Part shown: positions 6,162 to 12,240 of the stretch, in pieces
How positions within the stretch are numbered: position 1 is the first letter of the stretch
Layout: each line of letters opens with the position of its first letter
Assembly: GCA_002725365.1 (NCBI GenBank)
Contig: PBOW01000033.1
Coordinates: 13,173 to 25,412 of the forward strand
DNA: 12,240 nucleotides
Direction of reading: 5' to 3'
From: Chloroflexota bacterium
GTDB lineage: Bacteria; Chloroflexota; Dehalococcoidia; UBA2979
Notes under the pieces: generated by a model
What the model saw: the letters and a program-made list of their open reading frames with translations, nothing else
Told to the model about the DNA's origin: nothing
Databases searched by the model: none
Translations under genes and position numbers: made by a program

Positions 6162-6788
6162 ATGCTTTTACGAGAAGTTGTTATCGCTACAGGTAATCAA
6201 GGTAAATTGAACGAATACCGTAAAATATTGCATGGCCCAGAACTAAGAGTGCTGGGTCTCGAAGATGTCCCCGTAGCAATGTCAGAGGTCATTGAAACGG
6301 GCAGATCGTACGTAAACAACGCGATAGCAAAAGCGGTCGCGATTGCTAAGACTACGGGAATTCCTGCAATAGGAGATGACAGTGGCCTCGAAATAGATGC
6401 CCTAAATGGAGCACCAGGACCGGTCTCAGCAAGATACGGAATAAACCTCAGGCAAAAAAATGTTAGATCTGAGCGAGACCGTAACGAACTCATTCTAGAT
6501 CTAATGAAATCAATTCCTCTACCAAAAAGGACAGCAAGGTTCCGAGCGTGTGTTGCTCTGGCTATGCCTGGAAACATTATTATCACAAGAGAGGGTGTAT
6601 GTGAAGGTTTCATCGCTGAGAGTCCTCGTGGCGATGACGGATTTGGTTATGATCCGATATTCTTAATCCCTGACGGGAGATCCATGGCACAAATTGGTGA
6701 CCTCAAAAATACTATTTCACATCGAGGGAAGGCCATAGCAGCCCTACTGACTGCAATTAGTTCCGGGAAGCAGACCATTGATGCATAA
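6162..6788 (+). CDS. rdgB: XTP/dITP diphosphatase (RdgB/HAM1, non-canonical purine NTP pyrophosphatase)
   Basis: A 208-residue HAM1-family protein that hydrolyses dITP, XTP and ITP to the monophosphate, keeping deaminated purines out of DNA and RNA. Motifs in order: ATGNQGKLNEY (9-19) for triphosphate binding, GDDSGLEIDALNGAPG (71-86) with the catalytic/metal aspartates D72 and D73, RGDDGFGYDPIF (156-167) and KNTISHRGKA (182-191) for base recognition. The usual glutamate of the E-K-N-x-I-S-H-R-G motif is leucine here. Length is slightly above the usual 195-205. No clear Shine-Dalgarno precedes the ATG, but the N-terminus fits the family. Its end overlaps trpA by 8 bases, so translation is probably coupled. 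Confidence 0.96.
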   Translation: MLLREVVIATGNQGKLNEYRKILHGPELRVLGLEDVPVAMSEVIETGRSYVNNAIAKAVAIAKTTGIPAIGDDSGLEIDALNGAPGPVSARYGINLRQKNVRSERDRNELILDLMKSIPLPKRTARFRACVALAMPGNIIITREGVCEGFIAESPRGDDGFGYDPIFLIPDGRSMAQIGDLKNTISHRGKAIAALLTAISSGKQTIDA

Positions 6789-7581
6789 TCAACTGGACAA
6801 GATGTTCGAGAACAATAGAAAAGATGGCAAAACTGTTGTCATCCCTTTCTTACCCGCTTCTTGGCCGGAGAGCGATTCCACGATAGATATAGTGAATGCT
6901 GCGGTCAAAGGAGGCGCATCAGCAATAGAAATAGGATGGCCGTTTAGCGATCCGATGGGTGACGGACCTGTAAACCAACGAGCATATGACACAGCAATAC
7001 AGAACGGATGCACAGGCGAGGTAGTAATTGATCTCGCTAGCCAGATTAGGACGACTCATCCCGATCTGCCCATAATAATTATGGGATACTTCAATCCTCT
7101 TCTGGCATATGGGCCCGAACGATGGGCTAAAGATGCAGAGTCAGCAGGCGTAAATGGCCTTATTTGTGTAGATCTCCCGCCCCAGGAGGCTCTGGAAATT
7201 ACGCCAATCCTGACTAAAAATTCTATTCATACTATATTCCTACTCGCTCCTACTTCAACTGATGACCGAATCGAGCTTGTCTCTGAATATGGCAGCGGGA
7301 TGATCTACTGCGTCTCGGTAGTCGGAATAACGGGTGCGAGGAAAACACTGTCAGGCGAGCTCCCCACTTTTATCGAACGAGTGAGAACCAAAACAGATAT
7401 TCCCCTTGCGATTGGATTCGGAATATCCGAACATTCTCATGTTGTGGAGGTCAATGAAATTGCCGATGCCGCTGTTGTCGGAAGCGCATTCATTCAGGCG
7501 ATAGCACAAGCTGATAGGCAAACAATACAAACCGCGACTGAGGGCTTCATAGCTACCCTTACTTCTGGACGTGAATCATGA
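6781..7581 (+). CDS. trpA: Tryptophan synthase alpha chain
   Basis: A 266-residue TIM-barrel protein that cleaves indole-3-glycerol phosphate to indole and glyceraldehyde-3-phosphate, normally in complex with TrpB. IEIGWPFSDPMGDGP (49-63) holds both catalytic acids, E50 and D61 (Glu49 and Asp60 in Salmonella). Also conserved: MGYFNPLLAYG (101-111), VDLPPQEA (130-137), the loop-6 segment VVGITGAR (180-187), and phosphate-binding GFGIS (212-216) and VGSAFI (233-238). The usual GDP segment after the first strand is replaced by PASWPESD (25-32), an odd change near the interface with TrpB. No trpB is in the window. I chose the ATG at 6781; a TTG three bases earlier is closer to the weak GGGAAG and remains possible. 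The end overlaps aroH by four bases (ATGA). Confidence 0.94.
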   Translation: MHNQLDKMFENNRKDGKTVVIPFLPASWPESDSTIDIVNAAVKGGASAIEIGWPFSDPMGDGPVNQRAYDTAIQNGCTGEVVIDLASQIRTTHPDLPIIIMGYFNPLLAYGPERWAKDAESAGVNGLICVDLPPQEALEITPILTKNSIHTIFLLAPTSTDDRIELVSEYGSGMIYCVSVVGITGARKTLSGELPTFIERVRTKTDIPLAIGFGISEHSHVVEVNEIADAAVVGSAFIQAIAQADRQTIQTATEGFIATLTSGRES

Positions 7582-7952
7582 AAGTCAGAGGTGTGAGAGG
7601 AGCTACCACTAGTGATTCGAATTCTCGCGAGGATATCTTACTTGCCGCCCGTGACCTAATAACTGGCATAATCGAGGCTAACGAAATCGTGGTTGATGAC
7701 GTGGCATCAATACTTTTCTCTACCACAGCTGATCTAAATGCAGAATTTCCAGCTGTTGCAGCGAGAAATCTAGGTTTCACGAACACAGCTCTAGAATGCC
7801 TAGTCGAAATGAACGTACCAGGATCCCTTGCTAGATGCATTCGAGTACTAATGCATGTAAATTCTGACAAACAACAAAAAGAAATACGACATATCTACCT
7901 TAAAAATGCGAAATCACTCCGTGCGGACTTGATCGATGACGATTCAGAGTGA
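7578..7952 (+). CDS. aroH: Chorismate mutase, AroH class
   Basis: A 124-residue monofunctional chorismate mutase of the trimeric AroH (Bacillus subtilis) fold, converting chorismate to prephenate for phenylalanine and tyrosine synthesis. The N-terminus MKVRGVRGATT matches the family and supplies R7. With an offset of one, the other active-site residues of the B. subtilis enzyme are present: C74 (C75), E77 (E78), R89 (R90), Y107 (Y108) and R115 (R116). This class is much rarer than the helical AroQ class. The ATG overlaps the trpA stop (ATGA), indicating coupled translation of two enzymes fed from chorismate. Its 3' end overlaps scpA by 17 bases. Confidence 0.95.
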   Translation: MKVRGVRGATTSDSNSREDILLAARDLITGIIEANEIVVDDVASILFSTTADLNAEFPAVAARNLGFTNTALECLVEMNVPGSLARCIRVLMHVNSDKQQKEIRHIYLKNAKSLRADLIDDDSE

Positions 7953-8724
7953 TCACGATGACGGGCGTGAGTTTCATAAATCAGGTGTACAACGAAGTGA
8001 TCTAGAACTCAATCTACTCGAGTACCAAGGCCCGATCCAAGCTCTGCTTGAAATGGTGGAGCAACATGAAATGGATATAAACACAATTGCGTTGGCCACA
8101 GTAGCCTCGCAGTTTGCAATGTATGTCAGAGAAGCAAAAGTTGCTGGAACTATACCCATTGAACAAGTGGCCCAATATGTTTCAGTAGCCTCGCGTTTGC
8201 TACTTTTGAAGTCGCGCACGTTAATCCCAAACGAAATCGAGGATGCACCTGAACCAGAAGATGCTGACATAGATGCATTGATTGAGGCCCTTAAGGAATA
8301 CAGGAAATTTTCCAATGCCACTGATCAACTAAGCCAGAGAGAAGGGGCCCAAACGTATCCTAGGACTGCGCCACCTACACGAATAAATCTACCTGAAATG
8401 TCGAATGGGTTGGATGGAATAACACTCCAGTCTCTAGTTGAAATCATAGGGGAAGTACTGGAACGACTGCCTGATGATGAATCAATAGAAATTGAGCGGG
8501 AGCCGATCGTTCTTGAAGACCGAATAAATAGGATACGGACGCTTCTCAACGAAATCGTAGAAAAACAAATCCTGTTCCGTTCTGTGATTGAGCATGCAAC
8601 CTCTCGAGCAGAAGTAATAGTTGATTTCCTGGCCGTATTAGAACTCATCAAATCACAAGAAATAACAGCTGAGCAAACAGAACAATTTGGTGAAATATAT
8701 TTAATCGGGATCGGCGCAAGTTAA
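7936..8724 (+). CDS. scpA: Segregation and condensation protein A (kleisin)
   Basis: A 262-residue kleisin that bridges the SMC ATPase heads together with ScpB in the chromosome condensation complex. LELNLLEYQGPIQALLEMVE (23-42) followed by EMDINTIALATVASQF is the N-terminal domain that contacts the SMC neck (family form F-x-G-P-L-D-L-L-L-x-L-I...L-D-I). The middle is acidic and probably flexible (about 98-150). The C-terminal 70 residues (LFRSVIEHATSRAEVIVDFLAVLELIKSQ region) form the winged helix that binds the SMC cap. The ATG lies within the aroH 3' end with no strong ribosome binding site, so translation may depend on aroH. The usual partner scpB does not follow; the next gene is ribF after 81 bases. 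Confidence 0.92.
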   Translation: MTIQSDHDDGREFHKSGVQRSDLELNLLEYQGPIQALLEMVEQHEMDINTIALATVASQFAMYVREAKVAGTIPIEQVAQYVSVASRLLLLKSRTLIPNEIEDAPEPEDADIDALIEALKEYRKFSNATDQLSQREGAQTYPRTAPPTRINLPEMSNGLDGITLQSLVEIIGEVLERLPDDESIEIEREPIVLEDRINRIRTLLNEIVEKQILFRSVIEHATSRAEVIVDFLAVLELIKSQEITAEQTEQFGEIYLIGIGAS

Positions 8725-8805
8725 TAATTGGAAGTGGATCAAAGACTAAACGATGTTAGGATCGTACACTCACCAATCAGTTGAATAGGCAGCTAGGAGA
8801 ACAGA
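8725..8805 (+). other. Gap between scpA and ribF
   Basis: 81 bases containing the ribF ribosome binding site (AGGAG, 8795-8799) at the 3' end. I see no terminator, no FMN riboswitch and no convincing promoter; ribF may be read through from the upstream operon. Confidence 0.5.
8795..8799 (+). promoter_or_regulatory. Shine-Dalgarno site deciding the GTG start of ribF
   Basis: AGGAG six bases before the GTG at 8806-8808. The next in-frame ATG is deep inside the nucleotidyltransferase domain (residue 38), so GTG is the start. Confidence 0.75.
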
Positions 8806-9762
8806 GTGCTCTTGGTTCGTGATGAGTTACGACGGTCCACCAGTCCAGGTAAACATGCCTTATCTATTGGGGTATTTGACGGCGTTCATAAGGGACATCA
8901 AGCATTACTTTCTCGCATGCTATCTGAGGCGGAGTCACGAGGTATATCTGGCGGAGTTATCACCTTCCACCCTCATCCTGTGACCGTTATTCGACCGGAA
9001 ATACAATTTTCTTACCTGACCTCACTCGAAAAACGGGTTGAGCTCATCCGACAGGCAGGTGCTGACTTTGTCTCCGTGCTTTCTTTCAGTTCGGAATTGC
9101 AACAAGTTTCGGCTAAAGACTTCTGTGAAATGCTCGTTCAAGAGGCCGGTCTCGAAGTGCTAGTTGTAGGGGATGATTTCCGAACAGGAAGAAACGGTGA
9201 AGGAGATATAGAAGAATTGAAAAAACTTGGAGAACAATTAGGCTTTGAGGTAATTCATCTGGAGCTAATCGAAAACGAAGACGTAAAAGTTTCCTCGACA
9301 AGAATTCGTGCGGCGCTCGCCGAAGGTGAAATGGAACAAGTACAGTCCCTCCTGGGACATAGTTATAGTCTGAGAGGGCCTATATTACTGGGTGACCAAC
9401 GAGGACGCACCATAGGCTTCCCCACTATAAACGTCGGGGTCTCAGCGGACAGAACCTTCCCCCCCGATGGGGTTTATGCAACGATGACAAAGCTTCTTGG
9501 TAATAATTTTCCTTCTATCACAAACATAGGATCGAGACCTACTTTTGAAGTAGGAAAAAGTAGGCATGTTGAGACTCATATACTCGACTTCGATCAAGAT
9601 GTGTACGATGAGGTCGCTACGGTGGAATTTTTGTCAAGATTAAGAGACGAACAAAAATTCCAATCGCCTGACGAATTGATCAATCAAATTCAGACGGACG
9701 TAGAGAATGTGCGCAAGTACTTCTCCAGCAGGAAGTTCGTTAGTGGAGAGTCCGATGACTAA
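8806..9762 (+). CDS. ribF: Bifunctional riboflavin kinase / FAD synthetase
   Basis: A 318-residue RibF that phosphorylates riboflavin to FMN and then adenylates FMN to FAD. The N-terminal FAD synthetase domain (about 1-185) shows SIGVFDGVHKGHQ (20-32) with the nucleotidyltransferase HxGH motif, TFHPHP (53-58), VGDDFRTGRNGEGD (121-134) and SSTRIR (163-168). The C-terminal kinase domain (about 186-310) shows GRTIGFPTINV (200-210) with the PTxN Mg-ATP motif, DGVYAT (221-226) and IGSRPTFE. Both activities should be intact. GTG start with AGGAG six bases upstream. The 3' end overlaps tyrS by 8 bases. Confidence 0.95.
   Translation: MLLVRDELRRSTSPGKHALSIGVFDGVHKGHQALLSRMLSEAESRGISGGVITFHPHPVTVIRPEIQFSYLTSLEKRVELIRQAGADFVSVLSFSSELQQVSAKDFCEMLVQEAGLEVLVVGDDFRTGRNGEGDIEELKKLGEQLGFEVIHLELIENEDVKVSSTRIRAALAEGEMEQVQSLLGHSYSLRGPILLGDQRGRTIGFPTINVGVSADRTFPPDGVYATMTKLLGNNFPSITNIGSRPTFEVGKSRHVETHILDFDQDVYDEVATVEFLSRLRDEQKFQSPDELINQIQTDVENVRKYFSSRKFVSGESDD
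9745..9748 (+). promoter_or_regulatory. Shine-Dalgarno site deciding the tyrS start
   Basis: GGAG six bases before the ATG at 9755, inside the last codons of ribF. It favours this start over an in-frame ATG 48 bases upstream. Confidence 0.65.
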
Positions 9763-10984
9763 AAAACGAACTATGGCCTCGGTTGAAGACCAGATGATCG
9801 TCCTGATGGATGGGGTTGATCTTGGCTCTGAAACACTGCAGCAAGCTATGACGGATGAGCTAAGAAATCTACTCAATGAAGACCGGCCACTAACCGTTTA
9901 TTGCGGCTACGATCCAACAGCGACCGATCTGCACCTTGGCCATATTCCGACAATGGTCAAATTGAGACAGTTCCAAGATTTCGGTCACCAAGTAGTGTTC
10001 TTGATAGGATCCTTCACTGCCCAAGTCGGTGATCCTACTGGGCGACAATCAACTCGTCCAATGCTCGGAGAATCCGACGTCGAAGAGTTTAGTAAAACCT
10101 ATATTAACCAGGCATTCATAGTTCTCGATGAAAGTCGCACGAAGGTGCTATATAACCATGAATGGCTCGCCCCTTTGCAATTTGCCGAAGTTATAAAACT
10201 AGCTTCTGAATTTTCTGTGGGACACTTTTTGCAACACAGCACGTTTAGAGATCGTATTCAAAAAGGTGACTCCATCCGAATCAGTGAATTCATGTATGCA
10301 ATTCTCCAAGCATATGATGCGCTACACATGAACACTGATGTCCAGATAGGAGGAACCGATCAAATATTCAATATCGTAGACGTTGGACGAACATTACAAG
10401 CTAGTCGCGGGCAGAAGCCTCAAGTGGCACTAACACTGCCTATCCTGGTTGGTACTGATGGAAAAGAAAAAATGTCGAAATCAATTGGAAATACCATCAG
10501 CCTGACCGATGAACCGCTGGATATGTTCGGCAAATTGATGAGTCTTCCAGATGAGGCGCTAGATCTCTATGCTCGGTTGGTGACGAATCTCCACCCCACT
10601 GAGGTTGATAATTTGTTACTGGATATTAAGAAAGGTAACATCACGCCGATAGAGGCAAAAAAACACGTAGCCAGCTCCGTCGTATCACTCATTCATGGAG
10701 CTAACGAAGCATCCGAGGCAAATGAATATTTCGAAGAAACTTTTCAAAATAGAAAAGACCCTATAGCTGAGGCACCACTCTACCTGCTTACTGAAGATGT
10801 TCGGCTAGTACACGTCATCATGGATAGTATGAACTTAAGTGGTGGAGAGGTACGCCGGCTTGTGGCCCAGGGTGCTATCAAAATTAATAATGAAACAGCA
10901 ACAGATATCAATCAACTTCTAGCAGAAGGCGATTTTCTCCGGGTAGGAAAACACAAATTTCTCAACATTGCCGCGAAACTTTGA
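9755..10984 (+). CDS. tyrS: Tyrosyl-tRNA synthetase (TyrZ-like clade)
   Basis: A 409-residue class I aminoacyl-tRNA synthetase that charges tRNA-Tyr. It has the HIGH motif as HLGH (60-63) in YCGYDPTATDLHLGH, LIGSFTAQVGDPTGR (83-97), QIGGTDQIFNIVDVGR (197-212) for tyrosine and dimer contacts, and KMSKS (239-243). KMSKS with this spacing and the RQFQDFGHQVVFLIG stretch point to the TyrZ-type bacterial clade rather than the KFGKS form. The C-terminus (about 345-409, GGEVRRLVAQGAIKINN) is an S4 RNA-binding domain. The frame is open 16 codons further upstream to 9707, inside ribF, but GGAG six bases before the ATG at 9755 and the family N-terminus support the shorter form. Confidence 0.95.
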   Translation: MTKKRTMASVEDQMIVLMDGVDLGSETLQQAMTDELRNLLNEDRPLTVYCGYDPTATDLHLGHIPTMVKLRQFQDFGHQVVFLIGSFTAQVGDPTGRQSTRPMLGESDVEEFSKTYINQAFIVLDESRTKVLYNHEWLAPLQFAEVIKLASEFSVGHFLQHSTFRDRIQKGDSIRISEFMYAILQAYDALHMNTDVQIGGTDQIFNIVDVGRTLQASRGQKPQVALTLPILVGTDGKEKMSKSIGNTISLTDEPLDMFGKLMSLPDEALDLYARLVTNLHPTEVDNLLLDIKKGNITPIEAKKHVASSVVSLIHGANEASEANEYFEETFQNRKDPIAEAPLYLLTEDVRLVHVIMDSMNLSGGEVRRLVAQGAIKINNETATDINQLLAEGDFLRVGKHKFLNIAAKL

Positions 10985-11037
10985 CGACGTCCTGCTATCC
11001 AATTGCATGAATTAGATCAAAAAAGTAGAATTTATTA

Positions 11038-11415
11038 GTGACTAATAACTCTGAACTCCCACAACTAGATCAAGCTGGACTGGATAATGTCGAATCCGCA
11101 GATCTGATAACTGTCCAAATTCCTCATATTGGACAGGCATTAATCGTCGATACACGGACGACGAAAGATGGCTCCCCAAAAGTACTCGTCAGACCACTGG
11201 TGGGAAGCGCAGTCGAACGGGCACATAAAATGCCCGAGATTAGACCCGAGCTTGGGATTCCAGAAACCGTAGCTTCGTTTCATTGGGAGGGCTCGGTAAA
11301 TCAGCTGAAACAGTCCGAACTCTGGGAAGCATTGATAGTCCGAACACAAGATAGTCTCGATAAATGGGCAATATGCAGTCTGATGCTTGATTCCTATGAG
11401 AAAGAATCTGATTAA
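11038..11415 (+). CDS. Protein of unknown function, 125 residues
   Basis: I do not recognise this protein. It begins with GTG (11038) 53 bases after tyrS; no clear Shine-Dalgarno precedes it, so the start is uncertain. The sequence looks like a real soluble protein: a polar acidic N-terminus (1-22), then alternating beta-type stretches (DLITVQIPHIGQALIVDTRT, 22-41; KVLVRPLVG, 48-56), a proline-rich charged middle (MPEIRPELGIPE), the segment ASFHWEGS, and a helical C-terminus (SLDKWAICSLMLDSYEKESD). No membrane segment, signal peptide, cysteine pair or known motif is visible. Its TAA overlaps the recJ TAA on the other strand by two bases. The competing minus-strand frame (11140-11349) is short and lacks such features. 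Confidence 0.65.
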   Translation: MTNNSELPQLDQAGLDNVESADLITVQIPHIGQALIVDTRTTKDGSPKVLVRPLVGSAVERAHKMPEIRPELGIPETVASFHWEGSVNQLKQSELWEALIVRTQDSLDKWAICSLMLDSYEKESD

Positions 11416-12240
11416 ATACCAGTGTCGCTCAGCCTCAACGCAATGACGTCTAGTTCACGCAACCGAAGTGCGGTTCGACGAAATCTTGGATCTGTACGAC
11501 GGAAGCTGTAGACTAAATCGAACTTTCGCCCGTTATACCTTGAGTATTCCCCAATATTCCAGCCAACTGCATCCCAAGTCTCCGTACCTTGAACAAAACT
11601 GGCACGAAGGTGAGCACCGTTCTGGCCCATCGAGCGAGCACCGGTCATTGTCGCCTCTGAAGTTACAAATACGGGTCGAGGGTTTCCAACTCCATGCGGT
11701 TCGAGTAGATCCAAGTACTGGAACATCCGATCGGTCATTTCTTCAAAATTGATATCCATGTCAATATGGATATGGTCCTGTCTGGAGACAGAAACTTGGG
11801 CTGCAGCCGATAAAAGCAAAGATTGTAGCTCCGCGACATTACTCAGTTCAGCAGAAAAGCCGGCCGCCGCTCTATGACCGCCAAATTTTATGAGATGAGA
11901 AGAAACTTTGTTCAGCAATTCAACTAGATCGAAATCCCCCACTGACCGACATGAGGCACGTGCTTCCTCGCCGGACATATCTATGACAATTGCGGGACGC
12001 CCATACTGTTCTACCAGTCTTGACGCGCAGATACCTGCTATACCTGCATGTATTTCATCTGAAGCAATGATTAGAAGTGGCGGCAATTCCTCACCATACA
12101 TAGCGGTAAGATATCTCCTCGAGAATTCCACGGCCGCCTCGGTTGCTGAGCGACGATCGTCATTCAATCTCTCGAGAGATTTAGCGAGCGCGTCCGCACG
12201 AACAGGATCATCACAATCCAAAAGATCAAAAGATAGGCTG
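11412..12240 (-). CDS. recJ: Single-stranded-DNA-specific exonuclease RecJ, C-terminal part (5' end outside the window)
   Basis: About 275 C-terminal residues of a minus-strand gene that enters from beyond base 12240. The frame is open to the edge (SLSFDLLDCDDPVRADALAKSLERLNDDRR), so the TTG at 12221 is not the start. RecJ degrades single-stranded DNA 5' to 3' in recombination and mismatch repair. IIASDEIHAGIAGICASRLVE matches the DHHA1-domain start (family form W/D-x-x-H-x-G-V-x-G-I-V-A-S-R-L), followed by YGRPAIVI, a CRSVGDFDL segment (family GSARS or GSGRS) and the hallmark FGGHRAAAGFS. The remaining part, with LEPHGVGNPRPVF, leads into the OB-fold. The DHH catalytic domain lies outside the window. 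The stop codon shares bases with the convergent unknown gene. Confidence 0.92.
   Translation of the reverse strand, partial: SLSFDLLDCDDPVRADALAKSLERLNDDRRSATEAAVEFSRRYLTAMYGEELPPLLIIASDEIHAGIAGICASRLVEQYGRPAIVIDMSGEEARASCRSVGDFDLVELLNKVSSHLIKFGGHRAAAGFSAELSNVAELQSLLLSAAAQVSVSRQDHIHIDMDINFEEMTDRMFQYLDLLEPHGVGNPRPVFVTSEATMTGARSMGQNGAHLRASFVQGTETWDAVGWNIGEYSRYNGRKFDLVYSFRRTDPRFRRTALRLRELDVIALRLSDTGI

Noticed and set aside
6197..6613. Minus-strand open frame of 138 codons opposite rdgB
   Set aside because: rdgB has all its family motifs in the plus frame; the opposite translation has no recognisable features.
7974..8651. Two minus-strand frames (115 and 108 codons) opposite scpA
   Set aside because: Serine- and arginine-rich translations typical of antisense reading of a charged protein; ScpA is clear on the plus strand.
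8725..8805. FMN riboswitch in front of ribF
   Set aside because: 81 bases is too short for the conserved multi-helix RFN element, and its typical conserved segments are absent.
10985..11037. Intrinsic terminator after tyrS
   Set aside because: The short AT-rich gap has an A-run but no stable GC-rich stem followed by T residues on the plus strand.
11412..12221. Complete 269-residue gene starting at TTG 12221
   Set aside because: The frame stays open to the window edge and the upstream residues continue the RecJ pattern, so this is the 3' part of a longer recJ.

Overview
The window is a compact bacterial chromosomal segment of about 12.2 kb. It has no phage, transposon, CRISPR, rRNA or tRNA signal that I can see, and no stretch over 300 bases without a gene. 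Base composition looks moderate to slightly AT-rich, and GTG starts are used alongside ATG. An archaeal-type fructose-1,6-bisphosphate aldolase/phosphatase, an AroH-type monofunctional chorismate mutase, ScpA, and an amtB-glnB-glnD cluster together fit a deep-branching bacterium. Chloroflexota of the SAR202/Dehalococcoidia kind is my best guess, but this is inference and not proven by the window.

Layout. (1) Positions 1-1879, minus strand: a nitrogen operon read amtB (ammonium channel), glnB (PII, with Tyr51), glnD (PII uridylyltransferase, only its first 84 codons inside the window). A 157-base leader in front of amtB holds a GTA-N8-TAC dyad and a small hairpin around the ribosome binding site. 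(2) Positions 2037-4826, minus strand: an apparent three-gene operon of an HpcH/HpaI-type aldolase, a malate/L-lactate (Ldh_2) family dehydrogenase and a DpnM-like GATC adenine methyltransferase. The methyltransferase start overlaps the dehydrogenase stop by one base. (3) Positions 4827-5042: a 216-base divergent promoter region with several short dyads. (4) Positions 5043-8724, plus strand: a tightly packed run of fructose-1,6-bisphosphate aldolase/phosphatase, rdgB (nucleotide sanitation), trpA, aroH and scpA, with overlapping genes from rdgB onward. (5) Positions 8806-11415, plus strand: ribF (FMN/FAD synthesis), tyrS overlapping it by 8 bases, then a small protein of unknown function. (6) Positions 11412-12240, minus strand: the 3' part of recJ, converging on the unknown gene and sharing its stop-codon bases.

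How the parts work together. AmtB, PII and GlnD form a complete ammonium sensing and uptake module. The aldolase and dehydrogenase plausibly act in sequence on 2-oxo or 2-hydroxy acids. The plus-strand run mixes central metabolism (gluconeogenesis), aromatic amino acid synthesis (chorismate to prephenate; indole-glycerol phosphate cleavage) and housekeeping (ScpA, RdgB, RibF, TyrS). The points most worth a second look are the DNA methyltransferase placed as last gene of a catabolic-looking operon with altered SAM and catalytic motifs, the PII operon's dyad operator, the stand-alone trpA with an unusual loop, and the unknown 125-residue protein. I did not find a clear new multi-gene system.
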